Part shown: one piece after another, positions 55,675 to 63,580 of the stretch | Numbering within the stretch: position 1 is the stretch's first letter | Layout of the letters: the number at the start of each line of letters is the position of its first letter | Origin: Telluria mixta | GTDB lineage: Bacteria > Pseudomonadota > Gammaproteobacteria > Burkholderiales > Burkholderiaceae_D | NCBI RefSeq assembly: GCF_029223865.1 | Contig: NZ_CP119520.1 | Location: forward strand, 5,456,001-5,520,000 | Length of the DNA stretch: 64,000 bases | Direction of reading: 5' to 3' | Notes under the pieces: model-generated | Database searches by the model: none | Told to the model about the DNA's origin: nothing | The model's input: only the letters and a program-made list of their open reading frames with translations | Made by a program: the position numbers and the translations under genes

Positions 55675-55709
55675 TATGCGAATAATCCTTCAGGTTTTCT
55701 ATTCGCATT
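55675..55709. promoter_or_regulatory. Candidate TetR-type operator
   Basis: TATGCGAATA (55675-55684) and TATTCGCATT (55700-55709) form inverted arms with nine perfect pairs around a 15-base spacer in the middle of the divergent O-methyltransferase/TetR promoter region. The overlapping TTATT-ATGCG-AATAA (55671-55685) is a second, shorter dyad. Confidence 0.65.
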
Positions 55710-55722
55710 CCCGGAGCCACCG

Positions 55723-56379
55723 ATGACCGAACGCCGCCGCCCCCAGATCGCCTCCCGTAAAGCGCCAAAACAGGCGCGTTCCAACGAGCTCGTGGCGGCC
55801 GTGCTGGAGGCGGCTGTTCAGGTTTTGGCGACGGAAGGGGCGCAGCGCTTCACGACGTCGCGCGTGGCGGAGAAGGCAGGGGTGAGCGTCGGTTCGCTGT
55901 ACCAGTACTTCCCGAACAAGGCGGCGATCCTGTTCCGCCTGCAGAGCGACGAATGGCGCCGGACGACGGCCATGTTGTCCGCCATCCTCGCGGATACGGC
56001 GCGGCCGCCGCTGGACCGGTTGCGTTCATTGGTGCACGCGTTCGTGCGGTCGGAACGCGAAGAGGCGGCGATGCGCGTGGCGCTGAACGACGCGGCGCCG
56101 CTGTACCGCGATGCGCCGGAAGCGCGCGAAGTCAGGCAGTCGGGGGAAGAGGCGGTGCGGACGTTTTTGCGCGAGGCCCTGCCGTCGGCGCCGGACACGA
56201 CGCGCGCGCTGGCCGCCGATCTGCTGACCGACACGCTGTCGGCGGTCGGCAAGCAGTTTTCGGAGCGGCCGCGCACGCCGGGGGAGATCCTGGCGTACGC
56301 GGATGCGCTCGCGGATATGTTGTGTGCGTGGATGGATAGGCTTGAGCGTCGTTCCCGCGAAGGCGGGAACCCATACTGA
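55723..56379 (+). CDS. TetR-family transcription regulator
   Basis: A 218-residue regulator. The N-terminal helix-turn-helix reads AVLEAAVQVLATEGAQRFTT, SRVAEKAGVSVGSLYQYFPN and KAAILF; the helical C-terminal ligand domain has no recognised motif (a TetR_C-type domain is likely). CGGAG precedes the ATG. It probably represses the divergent O-methyltransferase gene and itself via the 55675-55709 dyad. The final residues (RRSREGGNPY) and the stop codon are encoded inside a REP element, so the original C-terminus seems to have been replaced. Confidence 0.9.
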   Translation: MTERRRPQIASRKAPKQARSNELVAAVLEAAVQVLATEGAQRFTTSRVAEKAGVSVGSLYQYFPNKAAILFRLQSDEWRRTTAMLSAILADTARPPLDRLRSLVHAFVRSEREEAAMRVALNDAAPLYRDAPEAREVRQSGEEAVRTFLREALPSAPDTTRALAADLLTDTLSAVGKQFSERPRTPGEILAYADALADMLCAWMDRLERRSREGGNPY

Positions 56380-56471
56380 GTGACAGGATTCGATACATAG
56401 GAGGCCTGCAGCATCCTTGACTGAGCGGCTTCGGTGACTCGGCATGGATTCCCGCTTGCGCGGGAATGACG
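56347..56471. repeat. Paired REP-type palindrome (BIME-like), copy 4
   Basis: The first hairpin at 56351-56370 has GTTCCCGC/GCGGGAAC around GAAG and overlaps the end of the TetR gene; the second at 56448-56467 has ATTCCCGC/GCGGGAAT around TTGC. The spacer between hairpins (about 77 bases) is longer than in the other copies. Confidence 0.8.
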
Positions 56472-56479
56472 AGCGTATG

Positions 56480-57955
56480 TCAGCGACCCAGCACCCTGGC
56501 CAGATACTCCTGGTGCGTCGGCACCGACTTCACCGCCTCCGCCAGCTGGACTGCGCGTTCCCGCACCCACTCCAGCGACTGCTCGTCGGTGATCAGCTTC
56601 AGGGTCGGATCGCTGCGCGTCGGCCAGTTCTGCATGCCTGCGTGGATGGCGAGCCAGCTGTGGCCGTCGAAGCCTTCCTCGTCGTACTGGTGCAGCGCGC
56701 CGGTTTCGCGCCACGCATGCAGCTTGTAGGCAAGCGTCTCGGGCAGGTCCGCGCCCGCCATGTACTGCCAGAACGGCGTGTCGCGGCGCGCGGTCAGGCA
56801 GTAGTGCATCAGGATGAAGTCGCGGATGCGTTCGAACTGGCGCGTGAGCCCCGTGTTGTAGGCATCGACCAACCCCGGCGCGACCGGCCCGCCCCGCTGG
56901 AGGAGGGTCATCAGGCGGCCGACGCCCACCTGCACGAGGTAGATGCTGGTCGATTCGAGCGGCTCGAGGAAGCCCGTCGCAAGGCCGATGCCGACCACGT
57001 TGTGCGACCAGAACTTCGCGCGGTGGCCCGTCGTGAAGCGCAGCAGGCGCGGTTCCGCGAGCGCTTCGCCGTCGAGCTGCTGCAGCAGCTGTTCGCGCGC
57101 CTTGTCCTCGTCGATGAAGCGGCTGGAAAACACGTGGCCGTTGCCCGTGCGGTCCTGCAGCGGGATGCGCCACGCCCAGCCGGCGTCCAGCGCCGTCGCG
57201 CGGGTGTACGGCGTCAGGCTGTCGCCCACGCGCGCGGACGGCACGGCCCATGCACGGTCGACCGGCAGCCAGCGCGAAAAATCGACGAACTGCTCGCCCA
57301 GCGTACGCCCCAGCAGAAGCGACGAGAAGCCGGAACAGTCGATGAACAGGTCGGCGCCGACGGTGCGGCCGTCGTCCAGCTTCAGCGATGCCACGCCGCC
57401 GTCCGGCCGGCGCGCCACGTCGACGACCTTGCCCTCGGTGCGGCGCACGCCGCGCTTCAGGGCGATGTCGCGCAGGAAGCGGGCGTACAGGATGGCGTCG
57501 AAGTGGTAGGCGTAGTTGAAATTGGCGGCATCCTTGCCGGGCGCGCAGAAGCGGTCGTTCATCGCCATCACGGACGGCAGGCATTGCTCGCCGAACGTGG
57601 GCAGGTTGGCCTGCGGATGGCGGCGGTACTGGCCCCACAGCGACTCGGGGCCGCTCAACATGCCGAAGTCGCCGAACGTGTGGTAGTAGTCCTCGCCCTT
57701 CACGCGCCAGTCGCGGAACCGGATGCCCAGCTTGTACGTTCCGTTGGTCGCGCGCAGGAAATCCGCTTCGGGAATGCCCAGGATCTGGTGGTAGTTGCGG
57801 ATCGAGGGGAAGGTGGCTTCGCCGACGCCGACCGTGCCGATGTCTTCTGACTCCACCAGTTCCACCGTCGCGCCCTTCAGGCCCGTCGCGAGGGCCGTCG
57901 CGGCCATCCAGCCGGCCGTGCCGCCGCCGAGGACCACGATGCGTTCATAAGTCAT
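56480..57955 (-). CDS. Tryptophan-halogenase-family flavoprotein
   Basis: A 491-residue FAD-dependent protein of the tryptophan 7-halogenase family. It has the dinucleotide loop VVLGGGTAGWMAATAL, Lys75 in NGTYKLGIRF at the position of the catalytic halogenase Lys, the family motif GWAWRIP, and STSIYLVQVGVGRLM. AGGAG eight bases upstream sets the ATG at 57955. In Xanthomonas/Caulobacter-type bacteria such proteins often sit next to glycosidases and TonB receptors and their substrate is unknown; here it is divergent from a GH3 gene. No dedicated flavin reductase is adjacent. Confidence 0.9.
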   Translation of the reverse strand: MTYERIVVLGGGTAGWMAATALATGLKGATVELVESEDIGTVGVGEATFPSIRNYHQILGIPEADFLRATNGTYKLGIRFRDWRVKGEDYYHTFGDFGMLSGPESLWGQYRRHPQANLPTFGEQCLPSVMAMNDRFCAPGKDAANFNYAYHFDAILYARFLRDIALKRGVRRTEGKVVDVARRPDGGVASLKLDDGRTVGADLFIDCSGFSSLLLGRTLGEQFVDFSRWLPVDRAWAVPSARVGDSLTPYTRATALDAGWAWRIPLQDRTGNGHVFSSRFIDEDKAREQLLQQLDGEALAEPRLLRFTTGHRAKFWSHNVVGIGLATGFLEPLESTSIYLVQVGVGRLMTLLQRGGPVAPGLVDAYNTGLTRQFERIRDFILMHYCLTARRDTPFWQYMAGADLPETLAYKLHAWRETGALHQYDEEGFDGHSWLAIHAGMQNWPTRSDPTLKLITDEQSLEWVRERAVQLAEAVKSVPTHQEYLARVLGR

Positions 57956-58052
57956 GCTGCTGTCTCCTGTTGTATGCACAACGATTGTACTGATGTCTTT
58001 ACGGCGCGCAAGAAACTTTTAGCGCCGGACATGAACTTGAGGCCGAGTGTTG

Positions 58053-58066
58053 TGAAAACGGTTTCA
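58053..58066. promoter_or_regulatory. LacI-type operator upstream of GH3
   Basis: TGAAAACGGTTTCA is a near-perfect palindrome centred on CG, the typical shape of LacI/GalR-family sites. A weaker relative, AAAAAACGTTTACA, lies at 58099-58112 just before the ribosome binding site. No LacI-family gene is in the window. Confidence 0.65.
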
Positions 58067-58124
58067 ATCCGGGGTAAGATGTGGATGTTCGCGCTAACAA
58101 AAAACGTTTACACAAGGAGACAGC

Positions 58125-60299
58125 ATGCAGACGAACATCCTCCGCGCCATCGCGCTCGGCGCCGCACTGTGCGCCGGCGGCGCGCACGCGGCCACCTATC
58201 CGTTCCAGGATCCGAACCTGGCCCCGCAACAACGCATCGCCAACATCCTGGCGCTGATGACTCCCGACGAAAAAATCGACGCGCTGTCGACGGATTCCGG
58301 CGTGCCGCGCCTCGGCATCCCCAGCTTCGGCGGTACGGAAGGCATCCACGGCGTGGTGCAGCGCGGCGAGTCGAAGCGCCAGCGCCAGCCCATCCCGACG
58401 ACGCAGTTCCCCCAGCCGCCCGGCATGGGCGCGAGCTGGGACCCGGAGCTCGTGCGCCAGGCCGGCGCCGTGCAGTCGACGGAAGCCCGCTACATCACGC
58501 AGAGCGCGCAGTACAGGCATCCGATGCTGATGCAATGGGGGCCGCAGTCGGACCTCGCGCGCGATCCGCGCTGGGGCCGGAGCGAAGAGGTGTATGGCGA
58601 AGATGCGTTCCTCGTCGGAACGATGGCGACTGCCTTTACGCGCGGGATCCAGGGCGACGATCCGAAGTACTGGCGCGGCGCTGCACTCCTGAAGCACTTC
58701 CTCGCCAACAGCAACGAGAACGGGCGCGGCAACTCGACGTCCGATTTCGACGACCGCCAGTTCCACGAATACTATGCGGCGCCGTTCCGCATGGCCTTCG
58801 AGGAGGGCGGGGCACGCGCCCTGATGGCGTCGTACAACGCGTGGAACGGCACGCCGATGGGGGTGCATCCGGTGCTGCGCAGCCTCGTGATCGGGAAGTG
58901 GGACGCGGACGTGGTTTCCAGCGACGGCGGCGCCATCGGCAACCTGGTAAAACTGTATAAACGGTATCCGGACCAGAAGGCCGCAGCCGTCGCGGGACTG
59001 AAGGCGGGCATCAACCAGTACCTCGACAAATACCAGGACGAGCTGCGCGCGGCGCTGAAGGAGGGCACCATCACGGTGGCCGATCTCGACGATGCCGTCG
59101 CGCGCAAGTTGCGCACGACGATCAAACTGGGCCTCATCGATCCGCCGGCCGGCAATCCGTACGCCGCGATCAAGGATGGCCCGGCCCCGTGGGACAGCGC
59201 CGCGCACAAGGCAGTGTCGCTGAAGATGGCGCTGGAATCCATCGTGCTGATGAAGAACGACGGCCGTGCGCTGCCGCTCGCGAAGACGGGCGTCAAGCGC
59301 ATCGCCGTGATCGGACCGCATGCGGACAGCGTGCACTGGGACTGGTATGGCGGCATCGCGCCGTACACGGTGACGGCGCTGGCCGGCATCAAGGCGGCCG
59401 TGGGCCCGGACGTGAAGGTGAACTATGCAGCGGACAACGCCAACGACGCGGCCGTGAAGGCGGCACGCGACGCGGACGTGGCCATCGTCGTGGTCGGCAA
59501 CGACCCGACCTGCGGCCCGAACATGGCGCACGATTGGACCGACGCCGGCACGAAGCCGTGCGCCGACCCGGGCGACGGCCGCGAAGGCCGCGACCGCGAG
59601 ACGCTGGCCCTGGCGCAGGAAGGCCTGGTCAAACAGGTGCTGGCGGCGAATCCGCGCACGGTGATGGTGCTCGTGTCGAGCTTCCCGTACACGATCAACT
59701 GGGCGAAGGAGCACGTGCCGGCGATCGTGCAGATGGCGCATTCGTCGCAGGACCAGGGCACGGCACTCGCGCAGGTGCTGTTCGGCGACTACAACCCGGG
59801 CGGCAAGCTCGTGGCGACGTGGCCGGCGACGGAAGCGCAGCTGCCGCCGATGATGGACTACGACATCCGCCACGGCCGCACGTACATGTACTTCAAGGGC
59901 CAGCCGCTGTTCCCGTTCGGGCACGGCCTGTCCTACACGACCTTCAGGTATGGGAAGCTGCGCACGAGCGCGCCGGCGCTGGCGGCGAACGGCACGGTCG
60001 ATGTCGACGTGGACGTGACCAACACGGGCAAGGTGGCGGGCGACAGCGTCGTCGAGCTGTACGCGGCCTGGCCGAAGTCGCAGGCCGAGCGGCCGCGCCA
60101 GGCGCTGGTCGGCTTCCAGAGGGTCAACCTGAAACCGGGCGAGACGCGCACCGTGCGCATTCCGCTCGCGGCCCGGCGCCTCGCTTACTGGAACACGCAG
60201 GCGGGCCGCTTCGATGTCGAAGCCGTGCCCGTGAAGCTGATGGTCGGCGAGTCGTCAGCGGACATCAGGTTGACGACGACGCTTCCCGTGAAGCGCTGA
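58125..60299 (+). CDS. GH3 family beta-glucosidase-like enzyme, secreted
   Basis: A 724-residue exported enzyme (signal peptide ending near AHAA). The N-terminal barrel has GIPSFGGTEGIHGV, WGPQSDLARDPRWGRSEE, LLKHFLANSNE and the nucleophile motif VVSSDGGAIGNL with Asp267. The second domain has ESIVLMKNDGRALPL and the third is a fibronectin-III-like fold (VELYAAWPKSQAERPRQALV). It probably releases beta-linked glucose or xylose from oligosaccharides in the periplasm. AAGGAG precedes the ATG and a LacI-type operator lies 58 bases upstream. Its 3' end overlaps the convergent GMC oxidoreductase gene by 35 bases. Confidence 0.92.
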   Translation: MQTNILRAIALGAALCAGGAHAATYPFQDPNLAPQQRIANILALMTPDEKIDALSTDSGVPRLGIPSFGGTEGIHGVVQRGESKRQRQPIPTTQFPQPPGMGASWDPELVRQAGAVQSTEARYITQSAQYRHPMLMQWGPQSDLARDPRWGRSEEVYGEDAFLVGTMATAFTRGIQGDDPKYWRGAALLKHFLANSNENGRGNSTSDFDDRQFHEYYAAPFRMAFEEGGARALMASYNAWNGTPMGVHPVLRSLVIGKWDADVVSSDGGAIGNLVKLYKRYPDQKAAAVAGLKAGINQYLDKYQDELRAALKEGTITVADLDDAVARKLRTTIKLGLIDPPAGNPYAAIKDGPAPWDSAAHKAVSLKMALESIVLMKNDGRALPLAKTGVKRIAVIGPHADSVHWDWYGGIAPYTVTALAGIKAAVGPDVKVNYAADNANDAAVKAARDADVAIVVVGNDPTCGPNMAHDWTDAGTKPCADPGDGREGRDRETLALAQEGLVKQVLAANPRTVMVLVSSFPYTINWAKEHVPAIVQMAHSSQDQGTALAQVLFGDYNPGGKLVATWPATEAQLPPMMDYDIRHGRTYMYFKGQPLFPFGHGLSYTTFRYGKLRTSAPALAANGTVDVDVDVTNTGKVAGDSVVELYAAWPKSQAERPRQALVGFQRVNLKPGETRTVRIPLAARRLAYWNTQAGRFDVEAVPVKLMVGESSADIRLTTTLPVKR

Positions 60300-61584
60300 C
60301 CCGCGCCAGGTGACGGCCCAGCCGCCAGCCCAGGCACAGCAGGGTCAGGGTCGGCGGCAGGCCCCACGGTTCGGGGATCGCGGACGCGTCGCACACGTAC
60401 AGGCCGGCCGTGGCGGTCGCGAGGTCCGCGTCCAGCGCCTGGCCGATGCGTACCGTGCCGCCGGGATGCGCGGCGAAGTGGTGGCTGGCGAAGACGTGAT
60501 GCGCGCCGGCCGCTTCCAGGATGCCTCGCGCCTGCGCGATGCCGGCGTCGAAGCGGCGCCGGTCTTCCGGGGCCAGCGTCTTGTCGACCCAGCGCGGGCC
60601 GACGTCGCCACGGATGGCGTCGCGGATCTTGACCATGATCGTCAGCGTGCGGGCGTGAGCGAACAGCCGGTCGACCCGGCCCGCCTGCGCCGCGAACGCC
60701 TGGTACATGGGGCGGGGCAGCGTGAGGTCGGCCAGGCTGATGCCTCCCTCCGGATCGTAATAGCCCGCCGCCATCGGCACTTCGGCACCGCCGCCCTCGA
60801 TGCCGTCCACCGTGCCCATCACGGCGACGACGGGGTCGCTGAAGAACGGGACGGCCCCGTCCAGCAGGCCGGATGATCTCAGGATGCGCGGGCTGCCGAT
60901 GCCGCCCGCGGCCAGCACGACAAGGCCCGCCCGAAACACCTCCGTTCGTCCGCCGAGCCGCGCTTCGACGCCGACGGCGCGGCCTTCTGCCACCAGCACG
61001 CGCGTCACGTGCGCATCCGTGACGAGCCGCGCGCCATGCATGCAGGCGTCGTCGACCAGTTCCCGTGCCGACCATTTCGCGCCGAACGGACAGCCGTAGA
61101 CACAGCGCCAGCAGCCCGTGCGGCACGCGGCAGGGCGGATCATCTTGTCCAGCTTGCGCCATGCCAGGCTCTGCGCGCGGGCCCCCGCCGCGATGCGGGC
61201 GGCCATCGGGCCGACGAGGTCGTCCGGCAGCGGCGCCATCGGCAATTCCGCGCGCCAGGCGGCCAGCGCCGGTGCGAGGTTGATGCCGTGCTTTGCGAAC
61301 ATGGCGGCCGGCGGCGGCGCGGCGGTGGCGAAGTTGATGGTCGACGTGCCGCCGGTGGTCAGCGCACGCACGAGCAGCGACAGGTCGCGGTGCAGGAACG
61401 CACCCTTGCCGGGCACGGCGGCCATGCCGGCCATCTGCGCCAGGGTGCCCGCGAGCGGCGCGGCGCCGCCCGCTTCCAGCATCAGCACGCGCGCACCGGC
61501 CCGCGCGAGCTCGCGCGCCACGCTGGCGCCGCCGGGGCCGGTGCCGGCCACGATGGCGTCGAAGGAAGTGGAGTCGGAAGACAT
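60265..61584 (-). CDS. GMC-family FAD-dependent oxidoreductase
   Basis: A 439-residue flavoprotein with the N-terminal dinucleotide loop DAIVAGTGPGGASVARELAR, LEAGG, VLAAGGIGSPRIL in the middle and a C-terminal HPGGTVRIGQALDADL followed by LYVCDASAIPEPWG, the usual GMC arrangement. A Cys cluster CRTGCWRCVYGCPFGAKWS near residue 160 resembles that of alcohol/sugar-oxidising bacterial members. The ATG at 61584 is chosen because it leads directly into the FAD loop. It is divergent from the Rrf2 regulator gene by 61 bases. Substrate unknown. Confidence 0.85.
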   Translation of the reverse strand: MSSDSTSFDAIVAGTGPGGASVARELARAGARVLMLEAGGAAPLAGTLAQMAGMAAVPGKGAFLHRDLSLLVRALTTGGTSTINFATAAPPPAAMFAKHGINLAPALAAWRAELPMAPLPDDLVGPMAARIAAGARAQSLAWRKLDKMIRPAACRTGCWRCVYGCPFGAKWSARELVDDACMHGARLVTDAHVTRVLVAEGRAVGVEARLGGRTEVFRAGLVVLAAGGIGSPRILRSSGLLDGAVPFFSDPVVAVMGTVDGIEGGGAEVPMAAGYYDPEGGISLADLTLPRPMYQAFAAQAGRVDRLFAHARTLTIMVKIRDAIRGDVGPRWVDKTLAPEDRRRFDAGIAQARGILEAAGAHHVFASHHFAAHPGGTVRIGQALDADLATATAGLYVCDASAIPEPWGLPPTLTLLCLGWRLGRHLARVSASREASSST

Positions 61585-61626
61585 GCGGCATTGTAGCGTG
61601 CACGCCGTCGTGCACGCCGACCCGTT

Positions 61627-61647
61627 ATGTACTATCATAAGTTACAT
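61627..61647. promoter_or_regulatory. Dyad overlapping the Rrf2 gene start
   Basis: ATGTA (61627-61631) and TACAT (61643-61647) flank an AT-rich centre, and the right arm overlaps the ATG of the regulator gene. This position suggests autoregulation by the Rrf2 protein. Confidence 0.5.
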
Positions 61648-62101
61648 GAAAACCGACAGCAAACTTTCATCGATCCTGCACCTGCTGCTGCACATGGCCC
61701 ATAGCGACCGCCCGCTGACGTCGGAAGAACTGGCGGGCTTCCTGCACACGAATCCCGTGCTCGTGCGCCGCACGCTGGCGGGCCTGCGCGAACGGGGCTA
61801 CGTGGCGTCGGGGAAGGGGCATGGCGGCGGCTGGGTCGTGACCGCCGACCTGCACCGCGTGACCTTGCGCGACGTGTACGAGGCGGTCGGGTCGCCGAAC
61901 GTGTTCGCGATCGGCAACCGGGTCGAGCAGCCCGGCTGTCTCGTCGAAAAGGTCGTCAACCAGTCGCTCGGCGACGCGCTTGCGGAGGCGCAAGCGCTGC
62001 TCCTCGCGCGCTTCGCGCAGGTCACGCTGGCGGAACTGTCCGGGCGCTTCAACGCGCAGTATCCCAAAGGAGGAGCACATCATGCACACCCATCCGAATG
62101 A
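61646..62101 (+). CDS. Rrf2-family transcription regulator
   Basis: A 151-residue winged-helix regulator: HLLLHMAHSDRPLTSEELAG, TNPVLVRRTLAGLRERGYVA, then the wing SGKGHGGGWVV and the helix LRDVYEAVG. It has only one Cys (EQPGCLVEK), so it does not carry the three-Cys iron-sulfur site of IscR/NsrR; it resembles the YwnA-type branch that may sense through a single thiol. No ribosome binding site is visible upstream of the ATG, which overlaps a palindrome, so a leaderless transcript is possible. Its end overlaps the next gene by 20 bases. Confidence 0.88.
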   Translation: MKTDSKLSSILHLLLHMAHSDRPLTSEELAGFLHTNPVLVRRTLAGLRERGYVASGKGHGGGWVVTADLHRVTLRDVYEAVGSPNVFAIGNRVEQPGCLVEKVVNQSLGDALAEAQALLLARFAQVTLAELSGRFNAQYPKGGAHHAHPSE

Positions 62102-63002
62102 GTCCGCATTCGACGTGATCGTCGTGGGCGGCAGCTATGCCGGCCTGTCGGCGGCCACGCAGCTCGCGCGGGCGCGCCGGCGCGTGCTCGTCATCGACGG
62201 CGGCCGGCGCCGCAACCGCCATGCCGACCGCTCGCACGGCTTTCTCACGCAGGACGGTGCGGAAGCGGCGGCCATCGCCGCGCAGGGCCGCGCCCAATTG
62301 CGCGCCTACTCCAGCGTGGCGTGGGCGAACGACACGGCGGTCGCCGCGCATCCTGCCGGCGACGGCTTCGACGTCACGCTGCCGGACGGCGGCAGCGTGC
62401 GCGGCCGCCGGCTCGTCCTCGCCACCGGCGTCGCCGACACGTTGCCGCCCGTGGAGGGCCTGGAAGCGCGCTGGGGCACGAGCGTGTTCCACTGTCCGTA
62501 CTGCCATGGCTACGAGCTGGATGAAGGGGCCATCGGCGTGCTCGCCGCGGGCGAAGCGTCGCTGCACCAGGCGTTGCTGCTGCCGGATTGGGGCAATGTC
62601 ACCTTACTGCTGAACGGCGCCTTCGAGCCGCAGAAGGATCAGCTGGCGGCGCTGGCCGGCCGCGGCGTGGCCGTCGAGCGCACGCCGGTCGCGCGCATCG
62701 AGGGCCGGGCCGATGTGGTCCTGCAGGACGGCCGCCGCCTGCCGCTGGCGGGCCTGTTCGTCGCCACGCGCACGCACATTGCCAGTCCGCTGGCGCAGCA
62801 GCTCGGCTGCGCGCTGGAGAACGGTCCGATGGGGCAGTACGTGGCGACGGACGCGCAGAAGGCGAGCAGCGTGCCCGGCGTGTTCTGCTGCGGCGACATG
62901 GCCCGGCCCGCCGGCAACGTGGCGCTCGCGGTCGCGGACGGCGCGCTGGCAGGCATCGCGGCGCACCGGTCGCTGATCCCTGAACTCGCCGTGGTGGCGT
63001 AG
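62082..63002 (+). CDS. Thioredoxin-reductase-like FAD/NAD(P)-dependent oxidoreductase
   Basis: A 306-residue two-domain flavoprotein. The FAD loop is VIVVGGSYAGLSAATQLARA, the redox centre is FHCPYCHGYE (CxxC) near residue 145 and the closing FAD segment is GVFCCGDMARPAGNVALAVA. The NADP loop expected after the CxxC is degenerate (IGVLAAGEASLHQALLLP), so the electron donor is uncertain. AAAGGAGG eight bases upstream sets the ATG at 62082, inside the regulator gene. Such genes are commonly paired with Rrf2 or MarR regulators in oxidative or thiol stress responses. Confidence 0.88.
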   Translation: MHTHPNESAFDVIVVGGSYAGLSAATQLARARRRVLVIDGGRRRNRHADRSHGFLTQDGAEAAAIAAQGRAQLRAYSSVAWANDTAVAAHPAGDGFDVTLPDGGSVRGRRLVLATGVADTLPPVEGLEARWGTSVFHCPYCHGYELDEGAIGVLAAGEASLHQALLLPDWGNVTLLLNGAFEPQKDQLAALAGRGVAVERTPVARIEGRADVVLQDGRRLPLAGLFVATRTHIASPLAQQLGCALENGPMGQYVATDAQKASSVPGVFCCGDMARPAGNVALAVADGALAGIAAHRSLIPELAVVA

Positions 63003-63010
63003 GAGGCAAT

Positions 63011-63580
63011 ATGCACGTAGACATCGTCCGTCCGGACCAGCACGAGTCGCTGATCGACCTGCTGTGCGAGCTGTATCGCTACTATCACGAGGATGCTCAC
63101 GATAAGGCGGAGGTCGCGCGCGCCGACGTGCGCGAGCATCTGCTGCACAACCTGCTGGCGCCGGAGTCGCCGCTGCGGCTCGTCGTGGCGGCGGACGCGT
63201 CAGGTAACGTCGTCGGTTTCGCGGCCATCGTGCTGCTGTATTCGCTCGTCGACCCGACGCCGGCGCACCGTCGCCAGTGCATGATGAAGGAATTGTTCGT
63301 GCGCGCCGACAGCCGGGGCCGCGGTGTGGGCCGGGCCCTGATGGCGTGGATCGCGCGCGATGCGGCCGCGCAGGGCTGCGGCCGCATCGACTGGCACGTG
63401 AAGGCGTCCAACGAGGCCGGCATCCGTTTCTATGCCGGCCTCGGGGCGCAACGGGTCGCGGACAGGCTGAGCTACCGGCTCGCGTTGCGCCCGGCAGCGC
63501 CTCAGGACGTCATGCGGTTCCAGCCCGACCGCACGGCCGCCTTCATGCGTTCCCACGTGGACGAGCCGCTGCTGCCGTAG
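63011..63580 (+). CDS. GNAT-family N-acetyltransferase
   Basis: A 189-residue acetyltransferase with the acetyl-CoA loop VRADSRGRGVGRALMAWIAR and the following WHVKASNEAGIRFYAGLGA helix, both typical of GNAT enzymes. The acceptor is unknown. It lies eight bases after the thioredoxin-reductase-like gene and is the third gene of the Rrf2 operon. The last 26 codons (beyond SYRLALRPAAP) are not part of the GNAT fold and overlap, on the opposite strand, the end of the YsnF-like gene by 79 bases. Confidence 0.85.
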   Translation: MHVDIVRPDQHESLIDLLCELYRYYHEDAHDKAEVARADVREHLLHNLLAPESPLRLVVAADASGNVVGFAAIVLLYSLVDPTPAHRRQCMMKELFVRADSRGRGVGRALMAWIARDAAAQGCGRIDWHVKASNEAGIRFYAGLGAQRVADRLSYRLALRPAAPQDVMRFQPDRTAAFMRSHVDEPLLP

